Counted from the stretch's first letter, positions 1-12,334 are shown. The stretch is DNA of 64,000 nt from Paralvinella palmiformis (GCA_025642065.1 JAODUP010001322.1:40616-104615), one strand, 5' to 3'. The notes: generated by a model from the sequence alone, not told the origin. Made by a program: numbers and translations.

Positions 1-212
1 TATAATAAAATATTTACATCGAAAGGTATTACGTCCGGTTTACATAAAAACTGGGTTATGTCACGGCTTTTGGAACCAATTAATGACGTAGGCGGAATAT
101 GACAGTATTCCAATATAATAATTATATGTTAATGCTCTAATATGTTACTCATAAATAGCATGATGTTTTAATCGATATTAAAAGGTATTTGTTTCCTTTC
201 ATTACCGCACAG

Positions 213-221
213 CTGTCTCAA
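213..221 (+). CDS. 9-nt microexon of copy 1
   Basis: A pyrimidine-rich tract ends in CAG at 210-212, nine bases follow (CTGTCTCAA), then GTAAGT. Phase 1 in and phase 1 out, joining to exon 522-619 to give the codons A-V-S-N. The same 9-nt exon with its own splice sites is present in copy 2 at 27787-27795 (A-I-S-N). Conservation in both copies, with intact splice sites and the same phase, supports it as real despite the tiny size. Confidence 0.75.
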
Positions 222-255
222 GTAAGTATTTTTACTTATTATATATGTAAGTATG

Positions 256-346
<91 letters not shown>

Positions 347-2627
347 AATTTATAATATCCCCTTATAATGTGCATTTATCAATCAAGCAGTAAACAAAGA
401 TGTTGATGAAATAGCCCAAATAAAACTGTTTTAATTTCCTAATTTGTTAATTTCCTAATTCGTTTCACTGAACTGTAACAACAGTAAATAACCTACAATC
501 ATACTCTCATTATGTTCCTAGACAGAGCCCTGTATGTGCTCCATTTTATGAATATGTCAACAGATAGGAACGCTGTCGTCAACCAATCGATCTATGTCAG
601 TAGCTTCTCCGATGCCAAGGTACGATACCAGCCCACGAATCCACGAATACCAGTAAAAGTACTAAGAAAGAGAATTTAATATTAAAAATATCATAATTAT
701 GAAGTATGAAAATATTAATTTTTTCAGCACATGTGCTTACAGCGAAAAAAGGTTAACACAACTTTTTTTATTATCAATATTTTAAATTGAAATTTTAGTT
801 GTTATTATGACTTAATACATGTCCATTATAATTAGTAATATCCATAAATATTAATCCCTAGCTTTTTTAATTTTCACCTGAACAACGTCACGATAATTAG
901 ACACTTTTGGTCGTAATGTAGAAACCTAATTTATTACTATAGCTTAATAATGGTCTACCTTTCAAGTTTCGAACAATTGGTATCTCGTCTTTTGGAGGGT
1001 GTATGTTTTTTTTAATACTCCTACGATATCATTACACAAGCAGATTGTTGACACGGCGACTTAACCTACTTATCAGCATACCTTGTTAGAAATCACTTTA
1101 AATGTTCCACTTCAAATCAAACAATATACAGGGGCGCCCCCGTTGTCTAACCGTAGCGTGTTGGACCACAGGTTACTACCACCCGAGTTCGAATGTCGGC
1201 GTCGCCATATCTGAAGGTTGTTTCGTCTTTCACTTCGTCTCATTACCTTTGGAGGTCGCTCGGCCCATTTAGCCTACCATGTGCACAAAAGTGGTCGTAA
1301 AACACCAATCAATCTACATGATATACTAGACGAATAGTATTTAACTTAATATCGCTCAAGTCTCCCGTCAGTTAGCTACCAGGATTCATTGAGTACCAAC
1401 ACCTCGATCCAGATAAGTTTTTTTTATCATTTTATTTTTCGATTTTGTCCTAGATACGCGTGGACGCACCAACCGTTGGTTTAACTGATTTCGCTAATTT
1501 AGATAACTCCAATTCTCCGCCGAGAACTTACTTCAAATATTTCACGAAAGACATCGGAGAACCTCGAGGAGAGCACATCTCCCGAAATGCCATCCGCGTT
1601 GTCTCAGATGGTACTCCAATATGGGTACAGGTAAGTAAATTGTCTCGATGGTATATTCACATTTGTAAAGGGGACGCATCTGCCGCATTACTTGGCGCCC
1701 CCGTGGTCTAACAGTAGCGCTTTGGCTCATAGATCAACGCCACTCGTGTTAGAATCTCGGCGTGGGCATATCTGAAGGGTGTTTCATATTTGTCTTCGGT
1801 TCATTACCTTTTGGAGGTCGTTCGGCCCATATAGCTTACCATGTGCACAAAGGTGGCCGTAAAACATAAATCATCATCACCTTTATCTATGGCCTTACTG
1901 ATAGAAAGGTCAGTCACAAATCTGTAGCACATGGGTTAAAACCTTGGTAGGGGTACGTCTGAAGGGTGTTTCATCTCTCACTTTGATTAATTATCCTTAT
2001 TACTGTGCATTCAATTACCGTAAAACTGTTATATTGTTATTTATTATTTTATATCAGAGAAAAATATTAGCATAACACGACTGATTACATTATTCAGTTT
2101 GTAGCATGTTACACTACAGACATTAAGGTGATGGATGGGATCGAATTTCAGAGTTAGCAGAGATTGTGGCATATTTCATCCGTCAGTAAAAGGCTTGGTC
2201 ACTGAAACATATGTCCCAAGTGTAGAAGACATATTTCTCTTCAATGAATAAGCCTCAATAAAGTGTTTAGACGATCACTTTTGAAAACTTGGATAATTTG
2301 GTTCTTGTATCTCGTCAAACATTTGTGTTTCAAAAACTACTTTATCTTCTCAAAGACAAAGTTTTGCTATTTTACGAAGCTTAAAAATCATCATCTTTGT
2401 CTTATCTATACACGTTTATCTATACAGCTCTAACATTGTCTTGCTCATATCGGGAATAATTCTTGGCTTAACTAGTGTCGTCCTTCGTCATAAATTTTAG
2501 GGGCCGGGGTTCAAATTCCGGCATTTATCTAAATGACAGTTCATCTTTCATTTGAGGTGTATTTGGTGTGACGTTTATAGATTAAATAAGGCGTTAAATT
2601 AAATGTTTGTTATTATTATTATTATTA

Positions 2628-2659
<32 letters not shown>

Positions 2660-2775
2660 TTTAGCATTAGTGACTCTGTCGATAGCGTACTAATTAGGAT
2701 CCTAAGCAGTATAGTATACTTTTATGATGTTCATATTTGATGTAGTTCCAAATAACAATAACAACAATAACAACA

Positions 2776-2817
<42 letters not shown>

Positions 2818-5800
2818 CCAACACATTATTTATTTGTATGATATCCGTTGAGTTCCCGTATTTTAATCTTCTACAGTAGTGATACTGAACAAATACACAA
2901 ATACGTATGAATGAACACATTCGTGATCTATTTAGGTGAACAAGATGGAGCAGGGAACGACGGCTGCGTACTTAGCACTTCCGGTGACGAAACACGCCAC
3001 GGAATTCTTCATACCCTCCTATAACAACCGAAACAGTCGAGGATTTCATAGCGGCTTCGCCATGGCCGGACTGGAAGACGGGATCTGCACGGAAGTGTAC
3101 GCAGTGAATGGGGACGATTATAGAAGGTACGAATGGCAACAAAGAAAACTATTTACTACATAAATGGTTAACGAGCGTCTTCGAAATTTCCATCAGCGCT
3201 AATATCCGACCGTTATATTATGGCCAGTAATATTATATAAACATCCAGAGAAATGTGTCCTAACTGAGATACCTGTGTCTCGTCTATAGGCTTCATTCGG
3301 CACACTTAGATTCACTTGATGTATACACAGTTACTAATGATGAACCGAATTTCGATTATACAGGTAAGTTGTCTCTTAAGTCATAAAAATAAACACGTCC
3401 GTCCGCGTCCTGTTTTCTGAGTGAGTGAGTGAGTGAGTGAGTGAGTGAGTGAGTGAGTGAGTGAGTGAGTGAGTGAGTGAGTGAGTGAGTGAGTGAGTGA
3501 GTGAGTGAGTGAGTGAGTGAGTGAGTGAGTGAGTGAGTGAGTGGTTTAGCCTCGGCACTGAAGGTATCTGCGATCGGAGGCAACACTCTAATGTTACATC
3601 CAGCAAGCACCAGGTATGACTGGGATGCGAGCCCGGGCTCCCATAGATATGCATCGACCAGTGTACTGGCTTTCGTGGAACGTAGATCAGCTTCGTCTAC
3701 ATCGTAATATGACCGAATAAAAAGACACGTTTGTGCGGATCTATTTTATCTGCCGATGTGTTCTATATAAAATAAATTCTACATTTATTCCTGTAGAATA
3801 GCCAGATATCATGGACTCAGCGGCAGATGTGAGCCCTTGTTAACATCATGTTATCATGCTGTGATTGTTGTTCATTTATTCAGGTTATCTTGTCAATGGT
3901 ACCAAACCTATGGCGGTCTATGGAGCTCACGAGTGTGCCTATATACCTTCTGATAAAGGATTCTGTGATGGCATCATCGAACAAGTAAATACCTTTATGT
4001 TATTGCCATATTTTACAAATACAATTCAGCCTATTGTTATCAGCCTTGAGATAGTCTTCATTTATATCGTCGTCTTCTTCTGGATCAGCCTTTACCTTGT
4101 TTAATTGACACAAAGTTACACAAAACATCTAATTTACCTCTTCTACAAAAGCTACTTCTCTCTCATTACCATTGTATGTCTTAATTATTATTGATATAAA
4201 TTACTAACACATAACAATGTGTTGACGACAAAAACAAGCAGCGTCTGTATGTCTGTCTGTCCGTCTGTGTGTGTGTGTGTGTGTTCTTTTAGAAAAGGTT
4301 ATGAAAGACAATGACGCCTTTTTATATATTAAAAAAAACATCGAATAAAGCGATATTCTGGTTCCAATATAACTAGTTCCGGTTAAAGCTATTATAACGT
4401 ACACCGTGACGAACAACCATTATTGTAGAATTATGAACTGAAATTATTAAATTTAAAACATTATTTATATATAAAGAACCTTGAATTTCTAACAACAAAG
4501 ACAATACAGCATATGTGTTTCACCCAGAGAAAGACGGGGGGGGGGTATTGACATCTTAATGGCCTTACTGGTAGTGCGTTAGGCCAAATACGCCTAACAC
4601 CCGGATTCAAACATCAAATGCGCTGCATCTGAAGTGTGTTTCATCCTTCGCCTCACCTCATGACCTTTGGCGTATACATGTCCTTGTAGTCTAGTATGCC
4701 CATAAAGGTGGTCTCATTTTATATTTACAATTCATACAGTCTAACAATAATTATATTTACTCCGTTGTAGGTTCCTCCCGTTGTAGAATGGGGCGACGAG
4801 TTCATTATTGCGCCTATAGCAGGTAGAGGAGGGGAGGCCGGATATGAGTTTCGTGTTATAGCTCGGGAACAGAATACCGAAGTGAAATATACACGAACAG
4901 GAGAAGATCAAAAAACTTTAACAATAAACAGAGGACAAGCCTTCCTTAAGGAAGTCTCTGTCCCCGCACACCATCAACTAAAATCTGCTGTATATATAAA
5001 GTGCAGGTATGAAGAAATTGGTTTGTTGGGTCGGAAATAATTAATAAAACAATACAATAATTAATACGATATTATTTTATCACTAATAAGTGACGTATGA
5101 CGAAGTCGATCTGTTGTCTTCGTGTTTTATTTTCCAGTAAGAAGTGTCTCGTTGTCCAATATAACAAAGGGGCCGAAGTGGACACCCGAACATCAGCCGA
5201 TCGAAACAACGGCTTCAAACCCGACCCGTTCATGATGATTATACCTCCACTGGACCATTATGATAAAAATATGAAGTTTTCCACGATGAAACATTATGAT
5301 AGAGGAAGGGTAAGTCATAACAGACGATCTGGTCTCTGATTGGTCAGATAGAACTCCAGCCAACTACGTTATGATCCCCTAATATGACTGGTCTAATCAC
5401 CATCTTTTGGAGGTACTGTTTCTTTCATTAAAATAACAAACTATTACATATAATCTGGTAAACATTTTAATGAATACAATACACCTAATTATTGCTGCCT
5501 TTTTGTTTCCTTTTCATGACAGACTTTCATAATAATTACTATTTGGAAGAGCGAACATGGTGACAGAATTAGCTCTTCATTTCCTCCAGTTATGCTGGTT
5601 AGCTCAATCACAATCAGAAAAGTTTAACAAAGCAAAAATGTTTGATAAAAACAGAAAACAAAAAAAACACTTGCTTAACAATAAGAAAAAAATGAGTGTT
5701 AAATTATCACAAGAAAATTGTATTTTATGGCTGGAGGCAGTCGATTGGCCTCCAAATGTAAAGATGGTCTCCATTGCAAATTTTCAACTGGCACATGTTT

Positions 5801-5823
5801 TAAACTGATATACTAATTAGCGT

Positions 5824-5868
<45 letters not shown>

Positions 5869-8800
5869 GTTACTATCATTCCTTCCAAGAATATTTTTGT
5901 AGAGAACCATCCTTTCTTTGCCGACTCAGAGCAAAAGGCATATAGTAATTGGTGACTCCTAATACAATATATTTGAGTCACCCACAAACTTTATATTTTA
6001 CATACAATACATTTGTATAACTGTTTACAGATTCTGCCCAAGTACACGTTTTGTATGCAAATGAGTGGGGGGGTTCTTTACAGCCTGTGTATTGCATAAA
6101 AATTGGCGAATAATTCAAACGTGAATTTGGGTTTATTCCGTACATGTGTGCGCACCTAAGATAAATATAAATAATTTATATAAACATGATTTTACGAAAT
6201 TCATAATGATTTCAATACTCGAAGATTAGTAGCTTTATACGGAACAGAGAAAACGAACAATTAATAGATCATACAATTTTGCTAAATTAGAAGTCACCAC
6301 ACTAATACGCAGCTAATATGAAATGAAAATTCATTACAAGTGGCATGCATCATACACTTAACTGAAACCTTGATGATTAATATGTGAAGGATCTGTTTAT
6401 GTAAAAATATATGATGAGTGTTTCATTCAATAATCGCTCGATCGAACCTTTTTCAAACTAATACAAACATGCCGGGGTTTGTATTATTTTATGTTAATTA
6501 AGGAAAGTTAGGTCACACCAAAATCAATCGACGGAATGGTTTCGATTAATTTGTAATCTATCTCATTCTGTGGGTCTGTCATTTTGTAGGCATCTCATCC
6601 TCTAGCCATCTCATCCTGTAGGTATCCCAGACTGTCGATATCTCATCCTGTAGGCATATAATCCTGTGTCTCAGGTATCTTAGGCTGTAGGTATCTCAGA
6701 CTGTAAGTATATCATCCTGTAGGTATCTCATCTTGTAGGTATCTCATCCTGTAGGTATCTCATCCTGTAGGTATCTCATCCTGTAGGTATCTCACCCTGT
6801 AGGTATCTCACCCTGTAGGTATCTCATCCTGTAGGTATCTCATCCTGTAGGTATCTCATCCTGTAGGTATCTCATCCTGTAGGTATCTCATCCTGTAGGT
6901 ATCTCATCCTGTAGGTATCTCATCCTGTAGGTATCTCATCCTGTAGGTATCTCAGACTCTACCCAATACGTTACTTTATAACTTCTGTCACCCACAAAAT
7001 CTTTTAGTATTAGTAGATTTTCTTGACATAGCATAGTATTAACAAATATATATATATATATATAATACAGAAAGTAATACATATTATGGTAATGTCATAT
7101 ATAAGTCATAATCAAATAACAGTATTAATATAATACAATAATGAGTTATTACATATTACGGTAATTCCCTGTTAAAGTTCATAATCACATAGCAGTATTT
7201 AGCAACCTGTGATTGGTTCACTTAAAAATGGTAAAGAGATCATGTAATGTTTCAACATTAATGTTCATTTGATTTCGAAGCGGGCATAATGGATCCTTAA
7301 TTTATAAACCTTATCTACAGACAACAGTTACTATACAAACTAAGACGTTTTACACACGTTCTACAAGTTACTATAAAAACTAAGACGTTTTACACACGTT
7401 CTACAAGTTACTGTAAGAAGTAAGACATTTTACACACGTCCTACAAATTACTGTAAAAAGTAAGACGTTTTACATACGTTCTACAAATTGCTGGAGGAAA
7501 TAAGACGTTTTACACACGTCCTACAAATTACTGTAAGTAGTAAGACGTTTTACACACGTTTTACAAGTTACTGTAAGTAGCAAAAGTTTTACACACATTC
7601 TACAAGTTACTGTAAGAAGTAAGACGTTTTACATACGTTCTACAAATTGCTGGAGGAAATAAGACGTTTTACACACGTCCTACAAATTACTGTAAAAAGT
7701 AAGACGTTTTACATTACACACGTTCTACAAGTTAGTGTAAGTAGTAAGACATTTTACACACGGTCTACAAGTTACTGTAAGTAGTAAAACGTTTTACACA
7801 CATTCTACAAGTTACTGTAAGAAGTAAGACGTTTTACACACGTCCTACAAATTACTGTAAAAAGTAAGACATTTTACACACGTTCTACAAGTTACTGTAA
7901 GTAGTAAGACGTTTTACACACATTCTACAAGTTACTATAAAAACTAAGACGTTTTACACACGTCCTACAAATTACAGTAAGTCTATAATAATTATAGGTA
8001 GATATTCCATTTCGCCCATCTATTATTCAGTATTCCTTTCCCATATTTTCCAGCCGGTAGTGTCCGCCGATTATATCAGCATAGTTTCCAGATTCGATGC
8101 TCGTACGGGACTGAGGTTAGATGGTCGGGGTTTGACGGGTGCCTGGACTAGAGTACCAGGGAAACAGACTTATAGTTATTATAACCAACGTCTAACTCCA
8201 GGCTTCCATACGCTAACCCATATTGACAACAATGAGGAATATATGGCATGGGTGTACGGACATGGAATAAAAGATTATATGGGTTATGGTTATATGACTG
8301 GATATAAAAGTAAGTAAAAATAACAATGTTAATAAACAACTTAGACGGACGGTAGGGGGAGCCATTATCTGGAAATAACGTTTGGGCCAACATTAATCAG
8401 AATAATTACGATTTAATTACTTCTCAGAGATGTGACGTAATATCCAAGATAGACAATGATCCATCTATCAGATTAGATAATATATGTCCTTTGATAATGC
8501 ATCTTTAGTTACGGATGAGGCGCTAGATGACATCAATGGCCGTTATGATGTCAATCCTTTGGCCTCATCAACATTTGCTCCGACGATGAGGACTTCTTCT
8601 TCTCCATGGATCACCGGAAACTGGACAGATAACTTTAGTCAAAATGGTAAATCATTCTTATATCTAAATGCTGTCATCGTGAAATATTTTAGATCAGAGT
8701 CTCATCGTTTCCGGTTATTCACTTTCCAAAGATGACGTCATATAAAAAACACTTTTATCTGAGGCGCTAATTAACATACAAGCATAAAATAAATTTAAAT

Positions 8801-9841
8801 AACCATTGATCAACACGAAATAAAGAAAACAGTTTATTTCGATGGTTTAATCATGAATTTAATATGTTAAATATGGATTTATATAAATATTTTTCTATAA
8901 ATAATACGACTGGCAATAATTCCACATTGGCATTGATTTTGTATTGTGCCTTTAATAACATCTTGATCTTAAAATGTTTTGTAATCTTAATCTAACCATG
9001 AAGACAATATGCCATAAATCATTGAGATTGAAGTACATTGAAGATTTCAGAACAAATGGCGCTCTCAATGATCTCAATTTATATTTCTGTTTTCATGTTG
9101 ATGATCAGATCTGCCCAAATTTTCCATCATCTTCTGGGCAGAATTCCACATCCCAGAGAGAAGTAGCAGCTACTCACTTAGTCAACAAGTCTGTAGTAAT
9201 GGTTACGATAGCTTCTTCAGGGAGAAAAGACTTCCCAGTATGGCATCCCATCTAACGAGAAACATCGACACATTATGTGGACAGGAGACAGTAGGGAGTG
9301 TTGTGGAACTCAGTACATATCGTACCTGGTTGTACACGGAATATACACGAGTAAGTGTCCTCTTTGGGTCCATTAACTATATCTGAAATAAAAATAGTTA
9401 ATTGTTTATTTACTTCATGTTTAAATAACTTTTTTTTATTTACAGGGTAATCTATCCTTTGCTTTGACTCTTATTGGTTCCCCATCACTGACGTACAGAA
9501 AAGTGGCATCTTGTGCTCTAAAGCTGAAAGATTACATTGAAGACTCCCGCCATTGGCCATCAGTAGCGGGAGAGACGCATGTCAACAACCGAACATTCCT
9601 TCTTTATCTGAAGGAATATGTGAAAAATACGAAATGTGACGAAGTGGAGATGGGACCATTTAACAACAGGATCTATTATCGGTTCCTGAACGCTGCCGGT
9701 CAGTCATGGCTCTGTAATGGTCAGACAGTGGAGACTTATGGCAAACGGGTGATGGCTTCTGGCGGCCAAAAGCTTAGTATGGAACTAACTATAATCCTCA
9801 TGATAACATTGACCATATTTGTTTACTGGATGAGCATGTGA
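213..9841 (+). CDS. IgGFc-binding-domain-like secreted/surface protein, copy 1 (5' partial, 12 exons)
   Basis: Exons read from splice sites and phases: 213-221, 522-619, 1454-1630, 2936-3126, 3290-3363, 3884-3984, 4771-5006, 5138-5309, 8054-8309, 8509-8646, 9109-9350, 9446-9841 (TGA stop). All junction phases agree and give 695 residues with no internal stop. The first exons (start codon, signal peptide) lie left of the window. Family features seen: AYLALPVTKHATEFF (exon 4), GYEFRVIAREQNTEV (exon 7), CLVVQYNKG then DPFMMIIPPLDHY (exon 8), and FHTLTH...AWVYGHG...YGYMTGY (exon 9). This order matches the IgGFc-binding N-terminal domain of FCGBP and many invertebrate secreted proteins; that match is from memory of the family, without a search. 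The last about 20 residues are hydrophobic, suggesting a GPI signal or membrane tail. Ligand unknown; invertebrates have no IgG, so only the domain name should be carried over. The paralogue lies tail-to-tail at 19453-30074. Confidence 0.8.
258..342. repeat. (GT)n microsatellite
   Basis: About 42 uninterrupted GT units, 37 nt downstream of the 9-nt microexon donor of copy 1. Confidence 0.97.
1131..1314 (+). mobile_element. tRNA-derived SINE, family 1
   Basis: The head has Pol III box-like motifs (GTTGTCTAACCGTAGCGTG; GAGTTCGAATGTC). The body CATATCTGAAGG...CTTTGGAGGTCGCTCGGCCC and the end CCATGTGCACAAAAGTGG are shared with the other copies in this window. Lies in a copy 1 intron. Confidence 0.75.
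1692..1878 (+). mobile_element. tRNA-derived SINE, family 1
   Basis: Head GTGGTCTAACAGTAGCG, body CATATCTGAAGGGTGTTTC, then TTGGAGGTCGTTCGGCCC and ATGTGCACAAAGGTGGCCG. Followed at 1889-1990 by a more decayed partial copy (GGCCTTACTGATAG...TCTGAAGGGTGTTTCATC). Confidence 0.75.
2617..2817. repeat. Trinucleotide microsatellites
   Basis: (TTA)n and (TAG)n at 2617-2659 and an (AAC)/(AAT)n run at 2752-2817, in the copy 1 intron before exon 2936. Confidence 0.9.
3420..3543. repeat. (GAGT)n microsatellite
   Basis: About 31 perfect tetranucleotide units, 56 nt after a copy 1 donor. Gives LTHS-repeat open frames on the minus strand, which are artefacts. Confidence 0.97.
4557..4722 (+). mobile_element. 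Old SINE copy shared by both paralogous genes
   Basis: Diverged family-1-like SINE (GGCCTTACTGGTAGTGCG, CTGAAGTGTGTTTCATCC, ACCTCATGACCTTTGG, CCCATAAAGGTGG). The same element is in the equivalent intron of copy 2 at 23578-23712, so it was inserted before the duplication. Confidence 0.65.
6600..6957. repeat. 16-bp minisatellite (about 22 copies)
   Basis: Unit CTCATCCTGTAGGTAT, degenerate at the left and nearly perfect on the right. In the copy 1 intron between 5309 and 8054; absent from copy 2. Confidence 0.9.
7321..7985. repeat. 40-bp minisatellite (about 16 copies)
   Basis: Unit around GTTACTGTAAAAAGTAAGAC followed by GTTTTACACACGTTCTACAA, with point variants and one small insertion near 7713. 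Same intron as the 16-bp array; together they add about 1 kb that copy 2 lacks. Confidence 0.9.
8054..8309 (+). CDS. Copy 1 exon 9: C-terminal part of IgGFc-binding-like domain
   Basis: 256-nt exon, TTTTCCAG acceptor, GTAAGT donor, phase 0 to 1. It encodes the end of the domain with FHTLTH, the AWVYGHG turn and a GYGYMTGY end, the pattern that closes this domain family. It lies after a 2.7-kb intron swollen by two minisatellites that are absent from the equivalent intron of copy 2. Confidence 0.8.
9109..9841 (+). CDS. Copy 1 last two exons (9109-9350, 9446-9841), C-terminal module and hydrophobic tail
   Basis: The acceptor CAG at 9106-9108 follows a good pyrimidine tract; the phase-1 join gives DLPKFSIIFWAEFHIPER as the start of the module. 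The 93-codon open frame over 8974-9255 is a shadow: it has no usable upstream splice acceptor and does not join to the last exon. The module has several Cys (QQVCSNG, TLCGQE, SCALKL, TKCDEVE, WLCNG), consistent with a disulphide-bonded extracellular fold. The protein ends in a hydrophobic run (LTIILMITLTIFVYWMSM) right at the stop, as in GPI-anchor signals. I do not recognise the Cys module. The DNA here is almost identical to copy 2, intron included. Confidence 0.8.
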
Positions 9842-10574
9842 ACTAGCCAGATTCTGTAACTTATTGTGCAACATAAAATAATGCAGATGACAGAACAAAA
9901 TTATAATTAAATATAATATTACGGTGACCTACATAGAAAAAGTGGACATATCTGCACAAACTAATTCGACAATTTCTGCAGATATCATTTTGTTATAAGT
10001 GTATACCATGTCAACATAAGCACCAACAGCACATTACATGTCTCTGATGTATCACGGATGAAGTAAAAGCGTCTCATGGAAACAGTGCTGGCGGATGAGA
10101 AGAACGAAATCAGAACATCTACCTTAGACAGTACATAATAGTTATCATGTTGGACAAAGGCCATTGTTATTATTGGTCGAGGATTATGAATATGCGAGTC
10201 GAATTCGAAATTAGATGATTATTAAAGCTAAATATTGCTCGAAAGAAAGTGTTTAAAAAGTTCAACCTATTTCTAGCCACTGACCTCTGTAGGAAAATTA
10301 TTGTATATAACTAAATATATCAATAACTGCTATAGATAAGGTATACTAGTTTTATAATAACTGATGGTAGACCTTTCTTTGTCTTCATCAATGTAACCAA
10401 CAGCATTATCATCATAGATGCTCTTCCCTGTTCATCTTTCGAATCTGTTTCTTGATGTAAGTAGGGTAGACAAGCAGTTGCCACTCTGTCAGTTTTTAAA
10501 ATTAAAATTCTCATATAATTCCTTGGCTAAATATAAGTCAAGATTCTTAGGATGACTAATTATTTTAATAACTT

Positions 10575-11075
10575 TAATGTCCACAAGTTGTTATATGTTA
10601 ATTATAAAAGTTGTTATATGATAATTGTAATAGTTGTTATATGTTAATTGTAATATTTATGATATGTTAATTGTAATAGTTGTTATATGTTAATTGTATT
10701 CATTGTTATTTGTTAATTGTAATAGTTCTTAAATGGCAATTGTAATAGTTGTGATATGTTTATTGTAATCATTGTTATTTGTTAATTGTAATCATTGTTA
10801 ATTGTAATAGTTGTTATATGTTAATTGTACTAGTTCGTATATGTTAATTGTTATCTTGTTATATCTTAATTGTAATCTTTATTATATGTTAATTGTAATC
10901 CTTGTTATATGTTAATTGTAATCCTTGTATTGTATTACTTTTAATAATTGTTATATGTTAATTGTATTCATTGTTATAAGTTAATTGTATTCCTTGTCAT
11001 ATGTTAATTATTATCCATGTTTTATGTTAATTGTAATCCATATCATATGTTAATTGTAATCAATATTTTATGTTA
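10575..11075. repeat. Degenerate 21-22-bp AT-rich tandem repeat
   Basis: Repeated TTGTTATATGTTAATTGTAA with many variants, just beyond the 3' end of copy 1. Confidence 0.8.
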
Positions 11076-11959
11076 CTTTTCTCGGCAAATTTATCACTTA
11101 ACTTGTGTATTAACAATATTTTATCAAAGAAATGTAAAAGTTTTTATTTATTTTATAACTTCTAATAGTCGCCTAATAAATGGCAAGTCAAAATCATCCA
11201 CATCATCATCTTTTTCATCATCATCTTAATCACCAGAAATTGTAACTTCTTTTACTTTCTAGCTACCAAACCTTAACGTAGTTTATGGTATTCTAACTGA
11301 ATGTTGTTATACACGTTCGTTTAGTAAATCACGGGCCAGTACCTATTGTTAACTAAACATATCCTAGCTCGCTTCATCATACATAGCTTCATCCTACTGA
11401 ATATGAACAGATGTTATAGTCTACCTTGCAATGCTTTACCTACTCTAGTTAAGATTAATTAATAAATTACCTATTTTATTGTCACTCGGCTTCAGACTAA
11501 TATGATTAATTAATCGCTTATATAAATATTATTTTGTTAACCTAAAAACCGAATTTTTTTCATTTTTAAGGCCATAAGGTGATTGATAATTTACTTCTCG
11601 GTATATTACATTTCGTTCTTACCTATCTCAATATACATCTATGGTAATGTACGTTTATATTGGAAATTATTCAAATATACGACAATCAGATACGTTTGTA
11701 GAATGATAAAGAGAGATTATGAACATTTTGACAAACGTTATGATTAATGTATTTTGAGAAAGGTTATGTTTTGTGAGCGATTGTTAAAGTTTATATATTT
11801 GTTACATTATTGTTATAATATATTAATAAGGTGTTTGTATTATGTGGAATAGACGTATTGAAGAATTGGGGACATCTATAGAAGTTAAGCTTAATGTGCA
11901 CGCACATGCACACAAGAACACTCACACACACACAGAGAAAGAGAAGGAGAGAGATTGGA

Positions 11960-11961
<2 letters not shown>

Positions 11962-12016
<55 letters not shown>
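11962..12016. repeat. (TA)n microsatellite
   Basis: About 27 TA units after a short (CA)n and purine-rich stretch at 11905-11955, in the spacer between the inverted genes. Confidence 0.95.
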
Positions 12017-12019
<3 letters not shown>

Positions 12020-12233
12020 AATAACGCACTCAATGGTACAGTAATTTGGTGCATACAACAATTAGTGCATGTAAGTGAACGTATGGGTACAATTCATTAC
12101 AACATATTTTATTAAACATATCATAAAGTTCAACCATATTCAGTGTTTAATAATCCATTTCTGACCATACATAATTCAATGATGAGATTCATATTAATAT
12201 GTATATTAATATCATCTGAGGAGGCATGATCAT

Positions 12234-12330
12234 GATGATGATGATGATGATGTTCGATGTTTTACGGCTACTTTTGTGCACAAGGTAGGCTAAATGGGCC
12301 GAGCGACTTCCAAAGGTACAAGTCGTTCAA
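12234..12330 (-). mobile_element. SINE family 1, 3' part only
   Basis: GATGTTTTACGGCTACTTTT, TGCACAAGGTAGGCTAAATG and GGCCGAGCGACTTCC, preceded by a (GAT)n run. The head is missing where it meets the LINE. Confidence 0.65.
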
Positions 12331-12334
12331 ATTT

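Larger units (their letters stand above)
9842..12233. other. 3' flank of copy 1, no gene seen
   Basis: AT-rich spacer holding the 21-bp degenerate tandem repeat and microsatellites. Short open frames here are low-complexity. No clear AATAAA signal was found close to the copy 1 stop. Confidence 0.6.

Noticed and set aside
3356..3654. Open frames of repeated LTHS
   Set aside because: Translation of the (GAGT)n microsatellite. The same applies to 28252-28434 and 29823-30074.
6600..7985. Possible CRISPR-like arrays
   Set aside because: Units are head-to-tail tandem repeats with no unique spacers, in an animal intron.
8974..9255. 93-codon open frame (MFCNLNL...) and its twin on the minus strand at 20051-20308
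   Set aside because: Both are shadows: no splice acceptor serves their start in copy 1, and the frame ends before the donor. The true exon begins at 9109 (20197) in another frame that joins cleanly to the last exon.
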